Assembly: GCF_012584515.1 (NCBI RefSeq)
Contig: NZ_CP051461.1
Location: 2,599,501-2,663,500, forward strand
Direction: 5' to 3'
DNA from: Polaromonas vacuolata
Lineage (GTDB): Bacteria; Pseudomonadota; Gammaproteobacteria; Burkholderiales; Burkholderiaceae_C
DNA: 64,000 nt
A model generated the notes under the pieces. The model did no database searches. It was not told where the DNA came from and saw nothing but the letters and a program-made list of their open reading frames with translations. The translations under genes were made by a program, and so were the position numbers. Below, piece by piece: positions 38,666 through 47,191 of the stretch (positions within the stretch are counted from its first letter, which is position 1; the number at the start of each line of letters is the position of its first letter).

Positions 38666-40066
38666 TTACCGCCCCACCATGTCCTTGGCCACCACCCACA
38701 GATCGAATTGCTCGCCCGTCAAATAACCAGATGCAATCGCCGCATCGCGCAAAGAACGGCCTTCTTTATGCGCTTTTTTAGCGATAGCAGCGGATTTGTC
38801 ATAGCCAATATGGGTGTTAAGCGCTGTCACCAGCATTAGCGAGTTTTCAAGCAATTGCGCAATACGTTCTCGATTGGCCTCAATCCCGATTGCGCAGTTA
38901 TCGTTAAAGCTACGCATGCCATCGGCCAAGAGACGCACGCTTTGCAAAAAGTTGTGCGCCATCATGGGCCGAAAAACATTCAGCTCAAAGTTACCTGATG
39001 CACCGCCAAAGTTAATCGCCACATCGTTGCCAAACACTTGGCAGGCCAGCATAGTCACGGCTTCGCTTTGGGTTGGATTAACTTTGCCGGGCATGATGGA
39101 TGAGCCCGGCTCGTTCTCGGGAATACTCAACTCGCCAATGCCGCTGCGCGGACCACTGGCAAGCCAGCGCACATCGTTGGCCAGCTTCATCATGCTGGCG
39201 GCCAAAGTTTTAAGCGCGCCGTGCGCATGCACTAGGGCGTCGACCGATGCCAGTGCTTCGAATTTATTCGGGGCAGTCACAAACGGCAAACCAGTTAGCT
39301 CAGCCAACTCAGCCGCCACCAGCGCGGCAAAACCTTTGGGCGCATTCAAACCAGTACCGACTGCAGTGCCGCCCAAAGCCAACTCATAAAGATGCGGCAA
39401 GGCAGCACGTACATGCGCCGCGCCATGCGTTAGCTGCGCGACATAGCCAGAAAACTCTTGACCCAAGGTGAGCGGCGTAGCGTCTTGCAAATGGGTGCGG
39501 CCAATTTTTACGATGGCATCGAAATCAGTCGCTTTTTGCGCCAAGGTCGCGCGTAATTTTTCTATCGCTGGCAGTAAGTGATGGGTGAGCGCCAAAACTG
39601 CCGAGACATGCATGGCAGTGGGAAACACATCGTTAGACGACTGGCTGCGATTCACATCATCGTTGGGATGCACCAGCCGGCCTTCGCCGCGCACACCGCC
39701 CAACATCTCGCTGGCACGATTGGCCAACACTTCGTTGAGATTCATATTCGTCTGCGTGCCAGAACCAGTCTGCCAAACCACCAGCGGAAATTCATCCGCA
39801 TGCAAACCCGCAAGCACCTCATCGGCCGCCGCCACAATCGCATGCGTTTTGGCGGCATCTTGCAAACCCAGCGCATGGTTGACCTTGGCGCAAGAGCGCT
39901 TAATTTGAGCCAATGCCAAAATAATTTCATGTGGTTGGCGCTCGCCAGAAATATCAAAATTTTGCAGCGAACGCTGAGTTTGCGCACCCCAAAGTTTGTC
40001 GTCCCGCACCTCAATCGGGCCAAAGGTATCGCGCTCGATACGAACACTTGGATTGCTGCTTGTCAT
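38666..40066 (-). CDS. fumC: Class II fumarate hydratase
   Basis: The iron-independent fumarase of the TCA cycle (fumarate to malate), 466 aa from ATG 40066. The frame extends 16 codons upstream, but [17 protein letters not shown] fits the family start. The superfamily signature [15 protein letters not shown] carries the catalytic loop Ser, and [27 protein letters not shown] and [17 protein letters not shown] line the active site. A class I, Fe-S fumarase is also encoded at 43240, so this strain has both types, as E. coli does. Confidence 0.95.
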   Translation of the reverse strand: MTSSNPSVRIERDTFGPIEVRDDKLWGAQTQRSLQNFDISGERQPHEIILALAQIKRSCAKVNHALGLQDAAKTHAIVAAADEVLAGLHADEFPLVVWQTGSGTQTNMNLNEVLANRASEMLGGVRGEGRLVHPNDDVNRSQSSNDVFPTAMHVSAVLALTHHLLPAIEKLRATLAQKATDFDAIVKIGRTHLQDATPLTLGQEFSGYVAQLTHGAAHVRAALPHLYELALGGTAVGTGLNAPKGFAALVAAELAELTGLPFVTAPNKFEALASVDALVHAHGALKTLAASMMKLANDVRWLASGPRSGIGELSIPENEPGSSIMPGKVNPTQSEAVTMLACQVFGNDVAINFGGASGNFELNVFRPMMAHNFLQSVRLLADGMRSFNDNCAIGIEANRERIAQLLENSLMLVTALNTHIGYDKSAAIAKKAHKEGRSLRDAAIASGYLTGEQFDLWVVAKDMVGR

Positions 40067-40557
40067 GGTGGCTTTCTGCGCTTGATGAAAGGCTTCAGTA
40101 TGACGGCAGATCAAGCGGGCGTTAACTGCGCATAAGCAAGACCTTTTCCAACAAGAATCCGAGCATTCAGTTGATATATTCTCAAGCTTTGAAAACTTAT
40201 GTGGTAAAAATTGAGCAGTAACTTAAGGCAAGGCAAATATTGACTGTATGAAGAACAAACTGCTTAACCCATAAACTACTCTGACCTAACGTCCTAGCGT
40301 CCTAGCGTCCTAGCGTCCTAGCGTTTTACGAATCATAAGAAAATGTGATGAAAGAAATTTTTTGATGTACTTAAATGACAACTTAAAGTTATCAAAAATA
40401 TATTTCGTAAGTTTTCAAAACCTGACAACAGCCTCTCAATACCCTTGCTGCAGCACAGGAAAAAGTCATATTAAGTGCAGTTCATTCCACCCCTGACTGT
40501 CAAAATATTCATACAGATGCCGTAGTGAAATATTTGATTTTTTAATTCAATAGACTA
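40067..40557. other. AT-rich intergenic region with octanucleotide repeat
   Basis: About 490 bp between fumC and the second IS copy. It includes the probable fumC promoter, an 8-bp tandem repeat (40291-40322) and, next to the IS, the original upstream region of the amino-acid permease, now cut off from it by the IS. I see no gene. Confidence 0.5.
40291..40322 (+). repeat. Octanucleotide tandem repeat (GTCCTAGC)x4
   Basis: Four perfect copies of GTCCTAGC, preceded by a partial unit (CCTAAC) and followed by GTTTT. It is intergenic, upstream of fumC on one side and of the permease promoter region on the other. Copy number is likely to vary by slippage. Confidence 0.8.
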
Positions 40558-41646
40558 GGCGGATTCAAGCTTGAAGTGCAACCGTATGCTGATAGGACTC
40601 TAACTGTTCCATAAAAACCTGATGCGGCGTTCGATACCCTAAACATTTTCTAGGACGATGATTGAGCCTGTGCATCGCTAAAGCAATGTCATCGTCGGTG
40701 ATGCAATTAAAGCGCATCCCCTTTGGGAAAAACTGGCGAATCAAACCGTTCATATTCTCGTTCGCCCCACGCTCCCACGAGGCGTATGGATGGGCGAAAA
40801 AGAAATCTGCACTCAGCGCAGAAGCTATTCGTTCATGCTGGGCAAATTCCTTGCCGTTATCAGTCGTGAGAGTGTGCACGCAATGAGCGAACGGTTTGAG
40901 TAAAGTGATTAACGCGTCCCCTACGGCTTGCGCTGTTTTGAATGGCACGTGGAAAATTATTGAATAGCGAGAGACACGCTCATTAATCGTCACTAGTGCT
41001 TGCTTCTGCCCGGCACCAATCACCAGATCAGCCTCCCAGTCGCCAAAGCGCGCACGCTCAAGCACGATGTCGGGTCGCAGTTCTATTGAGACCTGGTGAG
41101 AGATGGTGCCGCGCCGTTCACGGCCACTGCTGCGTTTTTTTCGCGTCTTCTGGCAACGCAGTGTTTTATGCAAGGTGCCGCCCGCGCGTTTGTCAGCGTA
41201 GATGTACTGGTAAATGCTCTCATAGCTAACACCGGGTTGGTGGCTAGCTTCGAGGTGGCCGCTGATTTGCTCGGGGCTCCAAGCCTCAGCCAACTTTTCC
41301 TCCACTACAGCCCATGTCGAGTCAGCAACTCTAGGACTATTGGCGCAGGCAAGTCTACGTTCTTGGGCTTTGTCATTTGCCTGCTTAGGGCGATAGCCTC
41401 GTAGACCGCGGTTACGACGCAACTCACGGCTGATGCTCGATTTATCACGGTCCATCATTTTTGCAATTTCACTTTGATTGAAGTTTGCTTTGACGAGGAT
41501 TGCAATCTGGTAACGTTCGTCACGGGTGAGGTGTGTGTAAATCATTCTGGGCAACTTTGACTTGGTAGTCGGGAAGCTTGGATGCTCTCACATCTCACCC
41601 ACCCGTACGGTTAATTTCAAAGTTGCACTTCAGACTTGAATCCGCG
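40558..41646 (-). mobile_element. IS30-family insertion sequence, copy 2 (1089 bp)
   Basis: Same element and orientation as copy 1, with the same imperfect 25-bp inverted repeats. It is flanked by a different 3-bp target duplication, CTA (40555-40557 and 41647-41649). The final A of the right-hand duplicate is the first base of an ATG (41649) of the amino-acid permease gene, so the IS separates that gene from its former upstream region. Confidence 0.93.
40565..41554 (-). CDS. IS30 family transposase, copy 2
   Basis: A 329-aa transposase with the same helix-turn-helix and DDE motifs as copy 1 and an identical predicted protein. The one base difference I found (ATC instead of ATA for an Ile codon) is silent. 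Its 5' end points toward the permease gene, which is transcribed in the opposite direction, so a promoter region within the IS lies between them. Confidence 0.95.
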   Translation of the reverse strand: MPRMIYTHLTRDERYQIAILVKANFNQSEIAKMMDRDKSSISRELRRNRGLRGYRPKQANDKAQERRLACANSPRVADSTWAVVEEKLAEAWSPEQISGHLEASHQPGVSYESIYQYIYADKRAGGTLHKTLRCQKTRKKRSSGRERRGTISHQVSIELRPDIVLERARFGDWEADLVIGAGQKQALVTINERVSRYSIIFHVPFKTAQAVGDALITLLKPFAHCVHTLTTDNGKEFAQHERIASALSADFFFAHPYASWERGANENMNGLIRQFFPKGMRFNCITDDDIALAMHRLNHRPRKCLGYRTPHQVFMEQLESYQHTVALQA

Positions 41647-41648
41647 CT

Positions 41649-42935
41649 ATGAAAAATATTGGAAAAAATATGATTAAAAAGGCACCAAAAAAAGTCGGTC
41701 TTATCGTTGCCACCGCCATGTCAATCACCATAGTCGTAGGCGCTGGTCTTTTAGCGCTACCGGGATTGAGTTATTCATTGGCCGGTCGACTTGGCTATTT
41801 ACCTTGGATTATTGTGGCCTTGGTGATGCTGCCTTTATTAGAAATTTTTTCTTTTTTTGCTAAAAATAATCCGAGTGCCGGTGGCGTTGTCGCATATGTA
41901 CGGACAAGTCTTGGCGATAGATTTGGGGCAATGTCTGAAGTCATAGTGTTAGGAACTTTTACGCTAGGCATACCCGCCATAGCGCTAATTGGTTCGGGCT
42001 ATCTACAACAAATATTTCCTAATGCCAGTTTGAGTCAAACCAGCATAGGCGTGATTAGCCTAGCCTATCTTGCTGGCTTGATTGGTCTGCGTATTTCAGG
42101 GGCAATACAAACTGCAATAGCAGCGCTAATTGTGGTGGGGCTGCTTGGCATTGGAGCTGGCTACCTGCTCACAGCGGCTCAGCCTAGAGCCGCGCTACTC
42201 AGTGCCGATGTCATCACGCAAGACTGGCATGGCGTTGCAGCAGCTATTCCAGTGGTTTTGTTTGCATTTTCTGGCTGGGAGATGACAGCGTTTTTAGCCG
42301 AAGACATGGAAGACCCAAAACGTGTCATGCCGATTTCGATCTGGGCGAGCTTTGTCATTGTGACCTTGATGTACATTTTTATCGCATGGATAGTGGCGAC
42401 TTATGCGAATTCAGACGAAGGCTGGACAACCGCACCTTTTGTGTATTTAGCAAGAGGCTGGTTAGGTAATATCGGTGCTGATATTGTGGCAATAATTGCG
42501 GTTTTCTTGGTTTTAGCCAACGTCATCGCTGCATTTTTTTCAGCATCACGGGGTATTTTTTCAGCCGGGCGCGATGGCTTATTGCCGCGTCTTATAGGCA
42601 CGCTAGATAAAAGGCAGCAACCCTTTATGGCAATGACCTGCACTTACTCACTTTTTATCAGCGTTATCTTATTGATGTCGTTTACTAAAATAAGCGTCGC
42701 GACTTTGCTGCAATTAGCCGGTCAAAACTTTTTTGTCCTTTATCTATTTGCAGCACTCGGCTACACCAAGCTTCACGCCAAAAAAGCGCAAAAATGGATT
42801 GGCTATCTAGGCGTTGCTTCCGTGCTGGCCATGATGAGTCTTTTTAGCATTCCGGGGCTGGTTTACTGCGTGCTATTAGCCAGCATTGGCTGGTGGCTAT
42901 CTTGCCCACAAGCGTTTACAAACAAAGCCGATTAA
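41649..42935 (+). CDS. APC family amino-acid permease (YjeH-like)
   Basis: A 428-aa protein with about 12 hydrophobic segments and the N-terminal APC signature (VGLIVATAMSITIVVGAGLLALPGL, a glycine-containing unwound helix 1). FAFSGWEMTAFLAEDMEDPKRVMP and FFSASRGIFSAGRDGLLP are typical of the family; the overall type resembles the amino-acid exporter YjeH, though the substrate is not certain. The first ATG (41649) overlaps the target duplication of IS copy 2. A second ATG at 41670 has a possible ribosome binding site (TTGGAAAAAAT) of its own, so the protein may begin there and survive the insertion. Expression must now depend on the IS or a cryptic promoter. Confidence 0.82.
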   Translation: MKNIGKNMIKKAPKKVGLIVATAMSITIVVGAGLLALPGLSYSLAGRLGYLPWIIVALVMLPLLEIFSFFAKNNPSAGGVVAYVRTSLGDRFGAMSEVIVLGTFTLGIPAIALIGSGYLQQIFPNASLSQTSIGVISLAYLAGLIGLRISGAIQTAIAALIVVGLLGIGAGYLLTAAQPRAALLSADVITQDWHGVAAAIPVVLFAFSGWEMTAFLAEDMEDPKRVMPISIWASFVIVTLMYIFIAWIVATYANSDEGWTTAPFVYLARGWLGNIGADIVAIIAVFLVLANVIAAFFSASRGIFSAGRDGLLPRLIGTLDKRQQPFMAMTCTYSLFISVILLMSFTKISVATLLQLAGQNFFVLYLFAALGYTKLHAKKAQKWIGYLGVASVLAMMSLFSIPGLVYCVLLASIGWWLSCPQAFTNKAD

Positions 42936-43004
42936 TTAAGCGGCAAACACCAGCGTTTCAAGCTGCACGGAGTCAAGCTTAAGGTTGCTGCCAGCAGGAT
43001 TTTT

Positions 43005-43077
43005 CTGCGGCTACTGAATTGAGAAAAATTGACGCCTAAAATATGACTACTGTTTGGGCCCCAAGCAGTAGCCGCAG
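43005..43077 (+). promoter_or_regulatory. Leader with mutually exclusive hairpins upstream of class I fumarase
   Basis: The segment CAGTAGCCGCAG (43066-43077) is a perfect 12-bp complement of CTGCGGCTACTG (43005-43016). It can instead pair with CTACTG (43047-43052) in a compact hairpin (CTACTGTTTGGG...CCAAGCAGTAG). A stem-like GCTGC followed by seven T (about 43104-43114) lies downstream. This looks like an attenuator or riboswitch-like leader in the 304-bp gap between the permease and fumarase genes. I recognise no known riboswitch class. The remainder of the gap holds no gene. Confidence 0.4.
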
Positions 43078-43239
43078 AGCGAACACCCCACCTGACTACA
43101 GCGCTGCTTTTTTTCAGCAAACGCAGCATCGGTCCGTGTTGACTTGAGCTGGCTAATTCTGCATTGCCTGAGCAATGCTGCATGGCAGTCGCGACTTATT
43201 CTTTCTATGAACTTTATTGTTTAAAAACAAGTACTCAAA

Positions 43240-44790
43240 ATGACAACCATCAAGCAATCGGATCTCATCGAATCCATCTCTGCGGCCTTGCAATACATCA
43301 GTTACTACCACCCCGCTGACTATATTGCCCACCTGGCACGCGCTTATGAGCGCGAGCAAAGCCCGGCGGCTAAGGATGCGATTGCGCAGATATTGACCAA
43401 TAGCAAAATGAGCGCTACCGGTCACCGTCCGATCTGCCAAGACACCGGCATCGTCAATGTGTTCCTCAAAATCGGTATGGATGTGCGCTGGGAAGGCTTT
43501 ACCGGCAGCGTTGACGACGCGATTAACGAAGGCGTGCGCCAAGGCTATAACCACCCCGACAACCGCCTGCGCGCGTCGATAGTGGCCGATCCGCAATTCG
43601 AGCGTAAAAATACCGGTGACAACACACCGGCCGTGATCTTCACCGAACTGGTGACCGGCAACACAGTCGATATCACCGTCGCAGCCAAAGGCGGCGGCAG
43701 CGAAAACAAAAGCAAGCTGGCCATGCTCAACCCGGGCGACTCCATCGTTGATTGGGTGCTTAAAACCGTGCCCACCATGGGCGCTGGCTGGTGCCCACCC
43801 GGCATGCTGGGAATCGGCATTGGCGGCACAGCAGAAAAGGCCGTGCTGATGGCCAAGCAAAGCCTGATGGAAGACTTGGATATGTACGAGTTGCAGGCCA
43901 AGTCTGCCAGCGGTGCAGCCTTGACCAAGGTCGAGGCGCTGCGCTTGGAGCTGTTTGAAAAAGTCAACGCGCTGGGCATTGGCGCGCAAGGCTTGGGCGG
44001 CTTGACCACGGTGCTGGACATCAAAATCAATATGTACCCAACCCATGCGGCGGGCAAACCGGTGGCCATGATTCCAAACTGCGCGGCAACTCGCCATGCG
44101 CACTTTGTGATGGACGGTAGCGGCCCGGTCTACCTCGATCCACCATCGCTGGATTTGTGGCCAAAAGTTGACTGGACGCCAGACTACAAAAAAAGCCGCA
44201 AGGTAGACCTGAACACGCTGACTAAAGATGAAGTGGCAAGCTGGAAATCTGGCGAAACCTTGCTGTTAAGCGGCAAGATGCTGACTGGCCGCGATGCCGC
44301 GCATAAGCGCATTGCCGATATGCTGGCCAAGGGCGAAAAGCTGCCGGTAGACTTTGCCAATCGGGTGATTTACTACGTCGGCCCAGTTGACCCTATGCGC
44401 GACGAAGCCGTCGGCCCAGCTGGCCCGACCACCGCCACGCGCATGGATGGCTTTACCGAAATGATGCTGGCCCAAACTGGCTTGATCTCCATGATTGGCA
44501 AAGCTGAGCGTGGCCCGGTCGCGATTGAAGCCATTAAAAAGCACAAAAGCGCCTACCTAATGGCTGTTGGCGGCGCCGCTTATCTGGTCTCAAAAGCAAT
44601 TAAGCATGCCGTTGTGGTGGGCTTTGCAGATCTGGGTATGGAAGCGATTTACGAGTTTGATGTGGTCGACATGCCAGTCACCGTCGCTGTCGACGCAGGC
44701 GGCACCAGCGCCCATATCACTGGGCCGGCTGAGTGGCAAAAGAGAATTGCCACTGGCGAGTTCAAATCGATTCCTGTGACCAGCGTCTAA
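43240..44790 (+). CDS. Class I (Fe-S) fumarate hydratase
   Basis: A 516-aa [4Fe-4S] hydro-lyase interconverting fumarate and malate. The N-terminal alpha domain shows GHRPICQDTGIVNVF and MGAGWCPPGMLGIGIGG, and the C-terminal beta domain has RDAAHKRIADML, YYVGPVDPMRDEAVGPAGPTTATRMD and DLGMEAIYEFDVVDMPVTVAVD. The cluster cysteines are probably those in PICQD, GWCPPG and PNCAATRHAHF. This is the long, fused form as in FumA/FumB. Cluster enzymes are oxygen- and iron-sensitive, so it complements FumC. murI starts 17 bp downstream. Confidence 0.93.
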   Translation: MTTIKQSDLIESISAALQYISYYHPADYIAHLARAYEREQSPAAKDAIAQILTNSKMSATGHRPICQDTGIVNVFLKIGMDVRWEGFTGSVDDAINEGVRQGYNHPDNRLRASIVADPQFERKNTGDNTPAVIFTELVTGNTVDITVAAKGGGSENKSKLAMLNPGDSIVDWVLKTVPTMGAGWCPPGMLGIGIGGTAEKAVLMAKQSLMEDLDMYELQAKSASGAALTKVEALRLELFEKVNALGIGAQGLGGLTTVLDIKINMYPTHAAGKPVAMIPNCAATRHAHFVMDGSGPVYLDPPSLDLWPKVDWTPDYKKSRKVDLNTLTKDEVASWKSGETLLLSGKMLTGRDAAHKRIADMLAKGEKLPVDFANRVIYYVGPVDPMRDEAVGPAGPTTATRMDGFTEMMLAQTGLISMIGKAERGPVAIEAIKKHKSAYLMAVGGAAYLVSKAIKHAVVVGFADLGMEAIYEFDVVDMPVTVAVDAGGTSAHITGPAEWQKRIATGEFKSIPVTSV

Positions 44791-44807
44791 AGTCGGGCAG
44801 CAAAGCC

Positions 44808-45647
44808 GTGACGTTGCAGTTGCCCAGCAGCACGATTGGCGTTTTTGACAGCGGCATAGGTGGACTTAGCGTTCTGGCTGCGCTGCGTGCGGAGTTGCCG
44901 GCGCATGACTTTGTCTATGCTGCCGACAGTGCGCACTCACCTTATGGCGAACGCGATACAGCATATGTATTGGAGCGCTCAAGAAAGCTAGTTAACTGGC
45001 TCTACCAGCAGCGCATCAGCATACTGGTGTTAGCTTGCAATACCGCTACAGCCGCGGCAATAGAGCAGCTGCGCGCAGAGTTTCCACAGCTGCCTATGGT
45101 GGGTGTAGAGCCAGCTTTAAAGCCCGCCTGCTTGGTCAGTAAAACCGGTCACGTCGGCGTGCTGGCGACCCGCAGCACTTTGGCAAGTCGCCGCTTTCAA
45201 GCGTTGTTAGCAGCGCAGGTTGGTAGCGCCCATTTCACACTACAAGCTTGTGATGGGTTGGCTGATGCGATAGAGCAAAGCGCCATCAGCGGCGACACAA
45301 CGCAAACCTTGGCGCTGTGCCAAAAATACACCAGCATGATGGGCACATTCGGCGACCACGATGAGGCCATAGACACACTGGTACTCGGTTGTACCCACTA
45401 CCCTTTTGTCAGCGATCAGTTGCAACAACTGCTCGGGAGCGGGGTGCAATTGTTGTCAAATGGCGCAGCTGTAGCGCGTCAGGCACGGCGTTTGCTGACG
45501 GCGTCAATGCCAACTTCTTCGCAAGCAGAAACCACATCTAAACTGGGCAATATACGGCTGGTGAGCACTGGTCAAGCGCAAACGCTGCAAGCTGCCGCCA
45601 ACCGTTGGTTGGGGCTTGAAGCGGTGGTCGAGGTGCTGGCTATTTAA
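44808..45647 (+). CDS. murI: Glutamate racemase
   Basis: An enzyme of 279 aa that makes D-glutamate for peptidoglycan. The two catalytic cysteines lie in VLACNTATAAAIE and VLGCTHYPFV, and the substrate-binding loop is FDSGIGGLSVLAAL. The start is most likely the GTG at 44808, 17 bp after the fumarase stop. The open frame extends further into the fumarase gene (to 44733), but that part is not conserved. The gene is probably co-transcribed with the fumarase gene. Confidence 0.92.
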   Translation: MTLQLPSSTIGVFDSGIGGLSVLAALRAELPAHDFVYAADSAHSPYGERDTAYVLERSRKLVNWLYQQRISILVLACNTATAAAIEQLRAEFPQLPMVGVEPALKPACLVSKTGHVGVLATRSTLASRRFQALLAAQVGSAHFTLQACDGLADAIEQSAISGDTTQTLALCQKYTSMMGTFGDHDEAIDTLVLGCTHYPFVSDQLQQLLGSGVQLLSNGAAVARQARRLLTASMPTSSQAETTSKLGNIRLVSTGQAQTLQAAANRWLGLEAVVEVLAI

Positions 45648-45683
45648 ATGGCAAGCGAGACTCTCAATCTAAGAAAATCAAGC

Positions 45684-45721
45684 CGCTGCTACCCCCACTT
45701 AAATAACAGGGTTCAGCAGCG
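45684..45721. terminator. Hairpin between convergent murI and efflux operon
   Basis: A 7-bp inverted repeat (CGCTGCT / AGCAGCG) encloses a further ACCC/GGGT pairing. It lies between the convergent ends of murI and the outer-membrane efflux gene. No T-tract is evident. Confidence 0.35.
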
Positions 45722-45733
45722 AAGATCTAATTT

Positions 45734-47191
45734 TTAAGGCGCAGTATTAAGAGCGGCTTCTTTCCAGCCACCACCCAGCGTTTTGTACAAAGTAACTTGT
45801 CCCTGCAACTGCGCCAGTCTTGCCAACACAGCGGCTTGGCGCGCTGTAAACAAGGAGCGCTGCGCGTCTAGAAGTTCTAATTGGTTGGACACACCATTTT
45901 GATAACGCAAATCAGCTAGGCGAAAACGAATCGTCTCCGCATCGGCCTGAGCCTGCTGGGCACGCGATTGCTCGCCCAGAGTTGCGCGTCCTGCCAGTGC
46001 ATCGGCAACTTCTCGAAACGCCACTTGAATTGCTTTTTCATACTGCGCCACGGCTGTGTCGCGCTGCACTCTAGCACCATCCAGACCGGCTTGATTGCGG
46101 CCCGCATCGAAAATTGGTAAGACCAATTGTGGCGCCAACGTCCAGCCATAAGAGCCGCTTTGGAACAAGTTGCCTAGGTGCGAACTCGCACTGCCAGCGC
46201 TGGTCGTGAGCGAGATACGTGGGAAAAATGCCGCCCGCGCAGCGCCAATATTGGCGTTAGACGCCAGCAGCAACTGCTCAGCTTGGCGCACATCAGGTCG
46301 GCGTGCCAGCAAGTCCGATGGCAGGCCAGACGGCACGTCTTGCAGCAGCGGCATAGTCGCTAAACCTGAGCCTGTTGCCAGGCGCGGCATTAGCTCTGGC
46401 GTCAATGATTGGCCCAATAACAAAGTCAGCGTATTTTGATCGACGGCGCGTTGGCGCAACTGTTGAGCCAGCGACACGCGTGTCACTTCAGTCAAAGACT
46501 CGGCCAAACGCAAATCGAGCTCAGAGCTCACACCATTGTCAAAACGCAGCTGACTCAGCTTTAAAGAGTCTTGCCGAGTGGCCAGTGTTTGCTGGGTGAT
46601 AGCTAGCAATTCTTCATCCGCCAGCAAGGCCAGATATGTATTGGCAACGCTGGCGATCAAGCTGATTTGAATCGTCTTGCGGCCTTCTTGGGTCGCCAAA
46701 AACTGAGCCAGCGCAGCTTCTTTTAAGCTTGCAACGCGACCAAAAAAGTCTAGCTCGTAAGCCGTGACAGCCAAGCCCGCTGTGTAGCTGCTGCTAATGC
46801 TGCCATTGCCGTTGATATTCGGCTGGCGCAGGCCACTGACTGAGGCATTCACACTAGGCAGCTGGTCTGCGCTACGAATTTGAAACTGCGCTCTTGCGCT
46901 CTCGATATTGAGCACGGCCACGCGCAAGTCGCGGTTGTTATTCAAGGCCGTAGTGATCAATTGCTTGAGCTTGGGATCGCTGAAAAAATCCTGCCACTCC
47001 AAATCTGCGGCGGGCACTGCCGAAAGCTCGCCGGTTGCCGAGGTGTTAGCCGGCAGCACTGGCCAGTCCACTGCCACTGGGGCTGCAGGCCGGTTGTAGA
47101 CCGGAATCATGGAGCAGCCGGCCAAGGCCAACGCAGCGCAAAGTGCGGTGACTGCCGAAAGCGCGCTGCGCGGAGTTGCTGACTTAGTCAT
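45734..47191 (-). CDS. RND efflux outer-membrane lipoprotein (OprM/NodT family)
   Basis: The outer-membrane channel of the tripartite efflux pump, 485 aa from ATG 47191. Its lipobox (ALALAGCS) places a lipid-modified Cys at the N-terminus. Two outer-membrane efflux protein repeats follow, with the typical GVSSELDLRLAES and GVSNQLELLDAQRSLFTARQA segments and LLARRPDVRQAEQ. The protein should form the TolC-like trimer. The start overlaps the end of the RND gene by 8 bp, indicating coupled translation. The frame extends 13 codons upstream, but that part overlaps the RND gene and is not conserved. Confidence 0.92.
   Translation of the reverse strand: MTKSATPRSALSAVTALCAALALAGCSMIPVYNRPAAPVAVDWPVLPANTSATGELSAVPAADLEWQDFFSDPKLKQLITTALNNNRDLRVAVLNIESARAQFQIRSADQLPSVNASVSGLRQPNINGNGSISSSYTAGLAVTAYELDFFGRVASLKEAALAQFLATQEGRKTIQISLIASVANTYLALLADEELLAITQQTLATRQDSLKLSQLRFDNGVSSELDLRLAESLTEVTRVSLAQQLRQRAVDQNTLTLLLGQSLTPELMPRLATGSGLATMPLLQDVPSGLPSDLLARRPDVRQAEQLLLASNANIGAARAAFFPRISLTTSAGSASSHLGNLFQSGSYGWTLAPQLVLPIFDAGRNQAGLDGARVQRDTAVAQYEKAIQVAFREVADALAGRATLGEQSRAQQAQADAETIRFRLADLRYQNGVSNQLELLDAQRSLFTARQAAVLARLAQLQGQVTLYKTLGGGWKEAALNTAP

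Noticed and set aside
33060..41646. Composite transposon formed by two IS30 copies in direct orientation around acs, nhaA and fumC
   Set aside because: Each copy has its own, different 3-bp target duplication (ATT and CTA), and the outer flanks do not match, so the two insertions were independent. The enclosed genes are ordinary core genes.
43153..44103. Long open frame (316 codons) antisense to the class I fumarase gene
   Set aside because: It is a shadow of the fumarase coding sequence in another frame and has no domain or start signal of its own.
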